A stretch of DNA of 64,000 nt, taken from NCBI GenBank assembly GCA_021741245.1, contig JAIOYF010000008.1, positions 62,001 through 126,000 of the forward strand. The letters run 5' to 3'. A program made the position numbers and the translations under genes. The DNA is from Paracoccaceae bacterium (GTDB lineage: Bacteria; Pseudomonadota; Alphaproteobacteria; Rhodobacterales; Rhodobacteraceae). Under the pieces are notes generated by a model, which searched no databases, was not told the origin of the DNA, and saw nothing but the letters and a program-made list of their open reading frames with translations. This document shows, piece by piece, positions 9,031 to 15,854 of the stretch (within the stretch, counting starts at the first letter, position 1; each line of letters begins with the position of its first letter).

Positions 9031-9068
9031 GAGATGGAGCCTTTCGATTATTGGGGGCCACAAACGGA
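9001..9068 (-). repeat. Duplicated gene-start region, copy A
   Basis: This segment covers the start and upstream region of the zinc-ribbon gene. It matches 9911-9978 at most positions, with the same 50-bp spacing between the start-codon side and a shared TTGGGGGCCA block. The block is the probable shared promoter or operator. Confidence 0.6.
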
Positions 9069-9411
9069 TTGCGGTCTTGCTTCTATTCGGGGCTATCAAT
9101 TGGGTTGTTTTCCGGCCCCTGTCGGCAGGGCGTTGCCATTATGGTCGATCACCGCCAAGCCCGCCGCCCTAAGTCGCGCCTCGGCTGGCCATGCCCGCGT
9201 TCAAGTTAGCAAGCCAAGCCTTAAGAGCGGTATCTCTGTGCGCCGCAGCCTCTTGTTGCCAATCAAATCCTATCGAGCACGCAAGGGCCGCGCCGCGTCA
9301 TCCATGCAAAACGCTTGACCCAAAGGTTGAATCAGGCAACTCATATGACCGTGTTGTGCAACTTTAAGAGTGTAGTCTTCGACCCTGTTTCGGGCATTAG
9401 AAGGATTCTAG

Positions 9412-9648
9412 ATGCGAGCTATTTTCGAAAGTTTCTTCGGTGGGATGACATCCATTGTCTTGATTGCATGCTATGCCTTAGTCGCAGTCGGTGGGATATA
9501 TTGGCTCTGGATCGCTATACAGATCGGTAGCTTTGGAATGTTCTTGATCGGTCTTTTCCCGATAACTGCAATATTTGTGGCAACCCCCGTGGGAGCATGG
9601 TCAATTCTGTTCGGTGTGCCCGGCTGGGTATTTGACGTATTTGGTTAG
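9412..9648 (+). CDS. Small membrane protein
   Basis: This 78-residue protein is almost entirely hydrophobic, with two probable transmembrane segments (about residues 11-35, MTSIVLIACYALVAVGGIYWLW, split over its length, and about 40-62, FLIGLFPITAIFVATPVG). A short N-terminal stretch precedes them and WVFDVFG ends the protein. I do not recognise it. It lies on the strand opposite to most genes of element 1, between the two genes that share a duplicated start region. A weak GGATTC lies upstream of the ATG. Small integral membrane proteins in such islands include exclusion and toxin proteins, but nothing here allows an assignment. Confidence 0.45.
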   Translation: MRAIFESFFGGMTSIVLIACYALVAVGGIYWLWIAIQIGSFGMFLIGLFPITAIFVATPVGAWSILFGVPGWVFDVFG

Positions 9649-9655
9649 CACCGCT

Positions 9656-9940
9656 CTACGCAGTTATGGAAGTCTCGCTGCCGTCAACTCTGCATCGGCC
9701 TTGCGGCCCGCTTCCTGCACTTTTCGCAACAGAACCTAGCGTCTGTCCGCCGGAACATCGGGATGCCATCGCCGCACCAATGGCAAAGCCAGCCATCTCG
9801 CGCCAATTGATGGAGGATGCGTTTGGCCCGTTGCAACCTATGTTTGTCATTACCGCCCTAGGACGCCCGATAGACTTGAATGGAAAAGCAATGGGGCTAT
9901 CCCCGCCTAGGTCGATGCCGTTTGGGTCAGGTTCGGGCAT
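9656..9940 (-). CDS. Small hypothetical protein with duplicated N-terminus
   Basis: This 94-residue reading frame starts MPEPDPNGIDLGGDSP, nearly the same first residues as the zinc-ribbon protein at 8782-9030, and then diverges completely. The upstream DNA is also duplicated, so both would share expression signals. The remainder has no motif I recognise, and the codon choice past residue 25 is unconvincing. It could be a degraded second copy whose original 3' part was replaced. Confidence 0.35.
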   Translation of the reverse strand: MPEPDPNGIDLGGDSPIAFPFKSIGRPRAVMTNIGCNGPNASSINWREMAGFAIGAAMASRCSGGQTLGSVAKSAGSGPQGRCRVDGSETSITA

Positions 9941-9978
9941 GGCGTTTCCTTTTGATTAAATTGGGGGCCAAAGACGGG
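9911..9978 (-). repeat. Duplicated gene-start region, copy B
   Basis: This is the second copy of the segment at 9001-9068. The start codon and the TTGGGGGCCA block are in the same relative positions. It precedes the gene ending at 9656. Confidence 0.6.
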
Positions 9979-10006
9979 TTAAGCCGTTGTTTTTCTGTTG
10001 GTCAAA

Positions 10007-10312
10007 TCAACTGACTCCCCCCTCGGAAATGTGGCCATCTGGTGCGACATGCACCCGCCCCGCATCGCGCATCTTGTCTAAAAGCTGATAGACGCGGGTC
10101 ACCCCCAGCCGGGTTGCCGTGGCGATTGCGCCGGGGCGATGCCGCCCAGCGCCTATGGCCCAGAGAATTGCCGCCTCATCATCCAATTTTGGGGCAAGGG
10201 GTGCCGCTACTTCCGCTACTTCCGCTACTTTGGCCGGGGGGAATGGCACGGGGGCAAGGGGTGCCTCGCCCGCCGTGAGCGTTTGAAGTGCCGCCGATAC
10301 GTCAAACCACAT
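10007..10312 (-). CDS. Small winged-helix-like protein
   Basis: This 101-residue protein ends in a predicted winged helix (about residues 50-95: DDEAAILWAIGAGRHRPGAIA, then TRLGVTRVYQLLDKMRDAGRVHV), typical of small DNA-binding proteins. Residues 30-42 hold a short repeat, VAEVAEVAA, encoded by three tandem copies of a 9-bp unit. The start at 10312 overlaps the end of the DUF3987 gene by 11 bp, so it is the last gene of that run. It may regulate or assist replication of the element; this is inferred from position. Confidence 0.6.
   Translation of the reverse strand: MWFDVSAALQTLTAGEAPLAPVPFPPAKVAEVAEVAAPLAPKLDDEAAILWAIGAGRHRPGAIATATRLGVTRVYQLLDKMRDAGRVHVAPDGHISEGGVS
10206..10232 (+). repeat. 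Three 9-bp tandem repeats in a coding region
   Basis: GCTACTTCC is repeated twice exactly, and a third copy ends TTG. The array keeps the minus-strand frame and encodes the repeated VAE units of the winged-helix protein. A closely related unit lies in the integrase gene in the opposite orientation. Confidence 0.75.
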
Positions 10313-11828
10313 CGCGCGGCCTGACAATCCGATAGGCCAGCTTGCGCGCCACCCCGCCGATAACCTCGCCCTCGGCCAAGGCGACAAGCCAGCCGCTATC
10401 TGCCAAGGTTCCCATCAGCTTTCGCGCCACCTTGGCCTCGCGCAAGGCGTTCGGCCCGTATTGCATCGCATCCTTCGGGGTAACGGTTGCCGGGTCGCGG
10501 TCCATCCTTTGCGCCTGTTCCGGCCATCGGTCCAGAAGCCAAAGCCGCAAAGCCTCGGCCTGTGCCGTGTCCACAGATATGAGCGCCGCATCTGACAGGC
10601 GCACAGCCTCGCCCAGATAGTATTGCGCAAGCATGATGCCCGAAGCCATCGCCTGCACCGTGACTGCCGGGGCCATCAGATCGCCCCACAGGGTCAGCAC
10701 AGCCGCAATGCGCACCGCCTGTTCCGCCGCCTTGGACGCATAGCCCGTGACATGGGTGAGACTTCCACCCGCGCCCTGTTCTTGTTCAATGGTATCGGCA
10801 AAGGCCACAAGCAAGGCCCGCGCATCAGGGGCAAGGCAAAGGTCGCGCGGGTGCAGTTCGCGGGTGTCTGGGTCCATCGCCATCGGTGTTTCAAGGATGG
10901 TGCGCAAGCGGTCACTGAAACGGCCCAAAGCCGCATCATCGCGCCGGGTCAGCGATGACAGGCGGGTGCCGATGGTGCTGGGCGGTTCCGTCATCAGGAA
11001 GCGTGGCAGGAAGCCTGTGCCGCTTGCCGTGCTATCGGCCAAAAGGCCCCGCGCCACTTCGGGCTGTATCATCAGATGCACAGCCAGCCGCCGCCCAAAG
11101 AGCGTAAAGGCCCCGTCACCCGCGCGGGTGCGCCGGATCGGGTTGCCCTGCCATAGATCGTTAAGCGCGGTCAGGGTCTTTAGGCGGTTGTCACTGTTCA
11201 TCGCATGGCCCCCGATGAATTGCCCGCCCTCATCGGCAAAGATGCCAAGCGACGGTTGCCCTTCCGCGAACAATTTTGTCAGCCCCTCAAAGGTTGGTTC
11301 GGTCACTGTGCGGTCAGCCGATGGCGGGGCAAGAGGTTCCGGCCCCAAGCGGTCTAGGTCCACCTGTGCCGCCACCCGCTTTTCGCCTTTGCCGTTCTTG
11401 GCCTCGGCCAAGATGCGGTCACGCTCGCCCTTCCACAGCGATTGTGCATTGCGCCACTGTGTCAGGGCATCGCGCTGGGCCACGGCCTGTTCGCGTTCAT
11501 AGGCCCGCAATGCGGCCATGAGCGGGCCATCGCAGGATGACTTACGCTCGCCCGAACGGGCAATGGTCAGGGCATAGAGCGACGGGGGGGCAAAGCCCCC
11601 GCCTAGGGTTTCCACATTGGCAAAGCCCTGCACCGCAAGCGATGCCACAGCCAGCGCCGATTGCGCGGGAACGGCAAAGGGGGCCAAGGTCATGCCCTGC
11701 ACCGCCTCTACAGCCTCGCACAGCGGCCCTAGCGCGGCCTTTGGGTAGTCCGCGCCGGGAAGGATAGGGCGCAACAGCGGTTGCGGCCCTTCGCCTGTGA
11801 ACGGGGTTTCAGTCGGATGGATCGTCAT
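10302..11828 (-). CDS. DUF3987 domain protein (YfjI-like), replication-associated
   Basis: This 508-residue protein matches the DUF3987/YfjI group common in prophages and islands beside primase genes. Characteristic stretches are PPSLYALTIARSGERKSS near residue 85 (a degenerate P-loop-like segment), PSLGIFADEGGQFIGGHAM near 200, and GRRLAVHLMIQPEVARGLLAD near 260. The group is thought to work with primase or helicase activity during replication of the element, but its biochemistry is not settled. Its start overlaps the stop of the toprim gene by four bases (ATGA), and its end overlaps the winged-helix gene. Length is usual for the family. Confidence 0.85.
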   Translation of the reverse strand: MTIHPTETPFTGEGPQPLLRPILPGADYPKAALGPLCEAVEAVQGMTLAPFAVPAQSALAVASLAVQGFANVETLGGGFAPPSLYALTIARSGERKSSCDGPLMAALRAYEREQAVAQRDALTQWRNAQSLWKGERDRILAEAKNGKGEKRVAAQVDLDRLGPEPLAPPSADRTVTEPTFEGLTKLFAEGQPSLGIFADEGGQFIGGHAMNSDNRLKTLTALNDLWQGNPIRRTRAGDGAFTLFGRRLAVHLMIQPEVARGLLADSTASGTGFLPRFLMTEPPSTIGTRLSSLTRRDDAALGRFSDRLRTILETPMAMDPDTRELHPRDLCLAPDARALLVAFADTIEQEQGAGGSLTHVTGYASKAAEQAVRIAAVLTLWGDLMAPAVTVQAMASGIMLAQYYLGEAVRLSDAALISVDTAQAEALRLWLLDRWPEQAQRMDRDPATVTPKDAMQYGPNALREAKVARKLMGTLADSGWLVALAEGEVIGGVARKLAYRIVRPRDVV

Positions 11829-12703
11829 GCTGCACCGCCTTTCAGGGCAAGCACATCATTCCAATCCCTGCCATCAGGCGCAGGCAACAGCGAGACACGC
11901 CAGCCCAGCGCCTCGGCCCGTGACGCAAGCGCCATTGCCGCCTCACGGCCCGGTTGATCGCCATCAGCGGCCACGGTCAGCCGCCCCGGTAGCGGGGGCA
12001 GGACAAGCCCCCGCATCCCAGAGGTGGACAGCGCCGCCCAGATGGTCGCAGGCTTGCCCAGAAGGCCGGAGGCAAGGCTTAGGGCAGTCTCAATCCCTTC
12101 CGCCACCACAAGCGGCCCCTCGGCCTGTGCCACCTGCACAGCGCCGCCCGCGCAAGCACCAAGCATGGCCTTGTTTGGGTCCACAGCCGCCTTGCCGCCC
12201 CCCGGTGCCAGATAGGTGCGATGCAGCGCAAACCGTGCGCCGCCATCCACCCGCGCCACCATCATCGGGAAGCGGTAGCCCTTGGGGTGCCAGCCCAAAG
12301 GCTGATAGCGCAGGCTATCGGGCAACGGGCAGGTGATACCGCGCTTGCGCAAATACGCTTCCGCAAGGGTGCCTTGAATGGCGACGGTTTCCACGTCACC
12401 CCACAGGGCCTTGGCTTGCCCCTCGCGCCTCGCCTCATCCTTGGCGCGTTGCAGGTCAGCCGCGCGCGCCGCTTCCGCATCAGGGCGAAAGCTGCCGGGG
12501 GGCAGATCGAGCGCCCCGGCAATCTCAACAAAGCTACACCCGCGTTTGTGGCAATAGGCCAAGAGCCGCCCGCCCTCATCGCGCAACGATAGGGCATCTT
12601 GCCCAAGCCGCCGTTCGGGTTGGCAGACGGGGCAAGGCGCGTTGCCACGATTGCCCCGCCAGAAGCCGCCCAAGGCTTGTGCGATGGTTTGTGCATCAGT
12701 CAT
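11825..12703 (-). CDS. Toprim domain primase-type protein
   Basis: This 292-residue protein has an N-terminal zinc-finger-like part (CPVCQPERR, then LAYCHKRGCSF, about residues 24-60) and a C-terminal toprim domain (about 180-280). The toprim acidic motifs are visible: VVAEGIETALS carries the first glutamate, and VAADGDQPGREAA holds the DxD-type aspartates. Such proteins prime replication in P4-like satellites and prophages, although here no helicase is fused. The ATG at 12703 is chosen because it overlaps the preceding small gene and begins at the conserved region. It is coupled downstream to the DUF3987 gene. Confidence 0.85.
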   Translation of the reverse strand: MTDAQTIAQALGGFWRGNRGNAPCPVCQPERRLGQDALSLRDEGGRLLAYCHKRGCSFVEIAGALDLPPGSFRPDAEAARAADLQRAKDEARREGQAKALWGDVETVAIQGTLAEAYLRKRGITCPLPDSLRYQPLGWHPKGYRFPMMVARVDGGARFALHRTYLAPGGGKAAVDPNKAMLGACAGGAVQVAQAEGPLVVAEGIETALSLASGLLGKPATIWAALSTSGMRGLVLPPLPGRLTVAADGDQPGREAAMALASRAEALGWRVSLLPAPDGRDWNDVLALKGGAA

Positions 12704-12803
12704 GCTGCACCCCCTCGCCATAGGCCAGAGCGGCCACAAGAACGGCCTGTGCAAGCGTAAGCCCGAAGGCATGGCGCAAGCGCGCAATCTGCACCGCCCT
12801 CAT
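12696..12803 (-). CDS. Small coupled protein (35 aa)
   Basis: This 35-residue frame starts with an ATGA overlap on the stop of the gene above it and ends eight bases inside the toprim gene. Both ends are therefore fitted to its neighbours. The sequence RLRHAFGLTLAQAVLVAALAYGE resembles the first two helices of a helix-turn-helix. It is too short to be a complete DNA-binding domain. It may be a genuine small protein or a relay for translational coupling. Confidence 0.5.
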   Translation of the reverse strand: MRAVQIARLRHAFGLTLAQAVLVAALAYGEGVQHD

Positions 12804-13090
12804 GCCTCACCCCCTTCCGTTGCCAGCGCCATTGCAGAGCGCGGGAATTTCAGGCGGGTGCGGTCGGTGCCGGGGGCAAGCCAATAGTGCTTGATATTAT
12901 CCCGGCCCCGATATTCCGAATGGATCGGCCAATCAAATTCCTGTTTCAGCGCGTGAATGACAGCGGCCAACCGCCATCCTTTTGCCTCGCTGATTTCATC
13001 TTGGGTTGACAGGACGCGGCCCGCCAAGAGGTTGTGACAAACCCAAAAGCGTTGGGTCGGACTGGAATAAAAACGATCTTCTTTAGACAT
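12800..13090 (-). CDS. Small DNA-binding-like protein of element 1
   Basis: This 96-residue protein starts MSKEDRFYSSPTQRFW and contains a probable winged-helix segment (LLAGRVLSTQDEISEAKGWRLAAVIHALKQEFDWPI, about residues 20-58, given here as one region of alternating helices). It ends in a short basic and acidic tail. It is the first gene of the replication run and precedes the 35-residue gene with an ATGA overlap. The frame is open to 13114, but GGAGTATCTCC precedes the ATG at 13090. The role is unknown; position suggests replication or its control. Confidence 0.6.
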   Translation of the reverse strand: MSKEDRFYSSPTQRFWVCHNLLAGRVLSTQDEISEAKGWRLAAVIHALKQEFDWPIHSEYRGRDNIKHYWLAPGTDRTRLKFPRSAMALATEGGEA

Positions 13091-13161
13091 GGAGATACTC
13101 CTTGGAAATTGCACCCAAGGACGCGAAAGGCTATAGTGGCTTTGAATGTATTTGCGCCTAG

Positions 13162-13191
13162 CCCCCCGTCCTTGTGGCGGGGGGTTTTGTT
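13162..13191 (+). terminator. Hairpin with T-run, terminator-like
   Basis: CCCCCCG (13162-13168) and CGGGGGG (13178-13184) form a 7-bp GC stem with a 9-nt loop, followed by TTTTGTT on the plus strand. It would stop plus-strand transcription entering the alpA gene from its 3' side. No plus-strand gene is visible just upstream, so it may act as an insulator. Confidence 0.55.
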
Positions 13192-13369
13192 AGGCGGGGT
13201 CGCGCTGGGCGAGCCAATCGGCAATGGCGCTTTCAGGCCAAGCCACAGCTTTAGCAGTAAGACGCACTGGGCGCGGGAATTGTCCCTTGGCCATCAGGTC
13301 GTAAATTGTAGATCGGGAAAGCCCGGTCAGGTTTTCAACAGCAAGGCGGCGAAGGTGTTTATCTGGCAT
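13190..13369 (-). CDS. AlpA-type phage regulatory protein
   Basis: This 59-residue protein of the AlpA/MerR-like HTH type has LAVENLTGLSRSTIYDLMAKGQFP (as LTGLSRSTIYDLM within about residues 12-24), then PRPVRLTAKAVAWPESAIADWL, the pattern of AlpA and excisionase-like regulators. In P4-like elements AlpA activates the integrase region and promotes excision. The start at 13369 has GGAG nine bases upstream and gives the family length, although the frame stays open to 13399. It stands apart from the replication run and upstream of it. Confidence 0.85.
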   Translation of the reverse strand: MPDKHLRRLAVENLTGLSRSTIYDLMAKGQFPRPVRLTAKAVAWPESAIADWLAQRDPA

Positions 13370-13498
13370 GTCGGTAACTCCTTGCATTCTAGGGAACATG
13401 CAGGAAGCCTGTCAGACAGTAACAATAGGGGAAACACCCGGAAAAGCCGAAATAATCCGCATCATTTTTCCGGTGATTTTTGCGGTTTTTTAGTCGTC

Positions 13499-14335
13499 CT
13501 ATAGCGTCTGGATTGCAGCCCTCAACGTATCCTCACTTACATGGACTCCCTGTTCTTCGCGAAGAATCTCAAGGACAGCTTTCCATGAATAACCGCCATG
13601 GCCTGTGGGGAAACGCTCGGCATATGCAGAAGCGGCATCTTCCATTTTTCTTGGGCGACCTCGTTGCGCTACTTCCGTGCCTTCCTGAGATTTTGTTGAA
13701 TCGAGATTGAAAGACTTTCTAATTGCAATTCTGTCTGGAACATCCTTTTCACTTATCGCAAGGCTGTATCCTTCATACGGCAGAAGGCTGAGTGCGGCAC
13801 TTTCCTGTTCCGCTAAACTATTCAACTTCCTCTTCGCTTCAGTGTATAAAAACGTAGGATGGGTAAGTGTGTCGCTGGCCAAAACTAGTTTTGCTGCTTT
13901 AGCCAATTCAATCTTCTCTTTCACACTGATTACTAGAAACGGATCGGAGAGAAAATACCAACGCCTTGCCACCTCAGACCAAGGTAATAAAGGTGGTCCA
14001 ATCACATCATTTGATATGGAATAGCTAATATCATTTGGGCCACAGATAGATAGGTTCGTCTGGAAGAGAAAACGGCGAAAGGCTAGTTGTATGGCTTCGG
14101 CAATTTCTTCGGTAACTTTATAGGGGGGTATAGCCGCAAGCGCTTCATCGGATGTAAACAATTTTCTTGGTTTATCAGCATTTCCCTCGCGTCTTTGAGT
14201 ATCGTCAATCATTTTCCTATATTTTCGAATACGTTGGCGCTCCTCAATTTCTTTGGAAGTAGCATCGTCCAAGTTCCATCTTCCAAATAATTTGCGGATT
14301 TCCGTCGCAGGTACAAAACCCTCTTTCCGAAACAT
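13499..14335 (-). CDS. Unknown cargo protein coupled to the integrase
   Basis: This 278-residue protein is unlike any family I recognise. It is charged and mostly helical in appearance: DDATSKEIEERQRIRKYRKMI near the N-terminus, a central part with FRRFLFQTNLSICGPNDISYSI, and a C-terminal segment GRPRKMEDAASAYAERF then WKAVLEILREEQGVHVSEDTLRAAI that resembles a small DNA-binding helical domain. The ATG overlaps the integrase stop by one base (TAATG), so it is translated with the integrase. Its base composition is visibly more A+T-rich than the rest of the element, a sign of separate origin. It occupies the cargo position where defence or accessory genes often lie. Confidence 0.7.
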   Translation of the reverse strand: MFRKEGFVPATEIRKLFGRWNLDDATSKEIEERQRIRKYRKMIDDTQRREGNADKPRKLFTSDEALAAIPPYKVTEEIAEAIQLAFRRFLFQTNLSICGPNDISYSISNDVIGPPLLPWSEVARRWYFLSDPFLVISVKEKIELAKAAKLVLASDTLTHPTFLYTEAKRKLNSLAEQESAALSLLPYEGYSLAISEKDVPDRIAIRKSFNLDSTKSQEGTEVAQRGRPRKMEDAASAYAERFPTGHGGYSWKAVLEILREEQGVHVSEDTLRAAIQTL

Positions 14336-15564
14336 TAGCCAATCCTCACCACTTTGCCCGCCTCTTGCGCCAAATATCCCGCCCAAGCTTCCATCATCTT
14401 TCGCCGCTTCTCGAACACATCCGAACGGGCGTATGCCGCCTCGGCCTTATCCTTGATCGTATGGGCAAGCGCGGCCTCGGCCACTTCACGCGGGAAGTTG
14501 GTGCGCTCTTGCGCCCACATGCGGAAGGACGTGCGGAAGCCGTGAACATCAGCGTCAAAGCCCAATTCCTTGACCAGCTTGGAAACGGTCATATCGGAAA
14601 GCGGCTTGCCCGGTTTGGTGCCGGGAAACACAAGCCCGATGCCATCGCCCAAGCCCTTTGCCTCGCGCAAGATTTCCACGGCCCGCGTTGATAGCGGGAT
14701 GCGATGGTCACGCTTGGCCTTCATGCGGCTTGCCGGGATCGTCCAGACCGCCGGGGTAGCGGGAGTAGCGGGAGTAGCAGGTGTGCCTAGGTCAATTTCG
14801 GACCACATCGCCCCGCGCCCCTCGCCCGAACGGGTTGCGGTCAGGACAAGAAACTCAAAGACCAGCTTGGTGGACAGGCCCGCCCCGGATGCCTGCACCG
14901 TTGCAATGCAATTTGCCACATCGGCATAGGACAGGGCTTTGCGATGCTCTTGCTTGCTCTTGTCGCGCTTGGGCAATGCCTCGGCAATCGACAGGGCAGG
15001 GTTGTCTTGCCGCCAGCCTTGCGCCACGGCCCATTTCATGACGGTGCCGATGCGTTGACGCACCCGTGCAGCCGTTTCCGGCTTTTCGGTCCAGATGGGG
15101 GATAGCACGGCCAACACATCAGCGGTCGTCACCTCGCCCACCTTAATCTTGCCGATACGGGGGAAGGTGTAGGTTTCAAGCGTGGTCAGGAATTGTGCAC
15201 CATGCTTGGCATTGCGCCACGTTGGCAGGTGCAGGGCATGAACCTTGCGCGCCGCTTCCTCAAAGGTCAGCGCAGCCATAGCCTCAAGCTTGGCTTGCTT
15301 CGGATCGCCCCCCGCCTGTGCCAGCTTGCGGTTTTCCAAAGCTTTGGCCCGCGCCTCGGCCAATGACACGAAGGCCGGGTTGCCAAGCCCAAGTTCGGTG
15401 CGCTTGCCGCGAATGGTGATGCGCTGCACCCATTGCCGCGCGCCGTTCGGCTGCACCCGCAAAAACAGCCCGTGGCCATCGAAATACTTGCCCGGTTCGC
15501 GAACGGTTTCGACAAACTTGGCAATCAATGCCTTTTCCGGCTTCCGCAATCCTTTGGTGCTCAT
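14335..15564 (-). CDS. P4-type tyrosine integrase
   Basis: This 409-residue site-specific recombinase has the N-terminal DUF4102-like arm-binding domain (GLFLRVQPNGARQW, LGLGNPAFVSLAEAR), a core-binding domain (about residues 100-200) and a catalytic domain. The catalytic residues are visible: Arg245 (TATRSG), His341 and Arg344 (HGFR), His368 and the nucleophile Tyr378. A four-unit TPA repeat (about 261-272) has expanded inside the catalytic domain. The gene reads inward from the right attachment site. Its stop overlaps the start of the cargo gene. GGGGAT on the minus strand, upstream of the ATG, is both a ribosome binding site and part of the CATCCCCCA repeat. Confidence 0.93.
   Translation of the reverse strand: MSTKGLRKPEKALIAKFVETVREPGKYFDGHGLFLRVQPNGARQWVQRITIRGKRTELGLGNPAFVSLAEARAKALENRKLAQAGGDPKQAKLEAMAALTFEEAARKVHALHLPTWRNAKHGAQFLTTLETYTFPRIGKIKVGEVTTADVLAVLSPIWTEKPETAARVRQRIGTVMKWAVAQGWRQDNPALSIAEALPKRDKSKQEHRKALSYADVANCIATVQASGAGLSTKLVFEFLVLTATRSGEGRGAMWSEIDLGTPATPATPATPAVWTIPASRMKAKRDHRIPLSTRAVEILREAKGLGDGIGLVFPGTKPGKPLSDMTVSKLVKELGFDADVHGFRTSFRMWAQERTNFPREVAEAALAHTIKDKAEAAYARSDVFEKRRKMMEAWAGYLAQEAGKVVRIG
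14752..14788 (-). repeat. 9-bp tandem repeats in the integrase gene
   Basis: On the minus strand a unit like GCTACTCCC recurs about four times and encodes TPA repeats in the catalytic domain of the integrase. The frame is kept. Confidence 0.7.
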
Positions 15565-15568
15565 GGCT

Positions 15569-15589
15569 CATCCCCCAAGCTATCCCCCA
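15569..15589 (+). repeat. Paired CATCCCCCA/TATCCCCCA sites, right end of element 1
   Basis: CATCCCCCA (15569-15577) and TATCCCCCA (15581-15589) lie just upstream of the integrase start and about 120 bp inside the right attachment site. They mirror the pair at 7733-7753 and may be arm-type integrase sites that also allow autoregulation of the integrase gene. Confidence 0.45.
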
Positions 15590-15709
15590 CTTGGTGCAGG
15601 ATAACACAGGAATTCTGTGGAACAAGGTGGAATGATATGGGCGCTATACCACAGTAAAATATAGGATTTGTGGAAGAGTCTGGAATGTTCTGGAACGTGC
15701 ACAGGCAGA

Positions 15710-15723
15710 CTCACTGTCCGCCA
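15710..15723 (+). repeat. Attachment site copy 2 (junction of the two elements)
   Basis: This is an exact copy of the last 14 bases of tRNA-Ser. It lies between two divergent integrase genes: element 1 on the left and element 2 on the right. It therefore serves as right end for one and left end for the other. Confidence 0.85.
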
Positions 15724-15854
15724 ATCCCCCATAAAGATAACGAAAAACGCTCATTTTAGGGCGTTAATGGCCTGATGTGCTGCACACTCTGCTGCACATT
15801 TCGCTGCGCGCGGCCACCGTTGCGCTTAGTCGCAAATCGCGACATTGTGCGCGG

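Larger units (their letters stand above)
7678..15709. mobile_element. Integrative element 1 (satellite-like), in tRNA-Ser
   Basis: About 8 kb lies between the tRNA 3' end and an exact 14-bp copy of it at 15710. The element carries a tyrosine integrase at its right end, an AlpA-type regulator, a toprim/primase protein, a DUF3987 protein and several small genes. All the replication-type genes are on the minus strand in one overlapping run. No capsid, tail, terminase, lysis or conjugation gene is visible. It therefore looks like a phage satellite or small integrative island. All its recognisable genes are intact, so it may still be mobile. Confidence 0.8.

Noticed and set aside
8938-9318. Plus-strand 126-codon frame across the zinc-ribbon gene
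   Set aside because: It runs opposite the better supported zinc-ribbon gene and has no motif.
10206-10232. Tandem array taken as a possible CRISPR
   Set aside because: The units are 9 bp without spacers and lie inside a coding frame.
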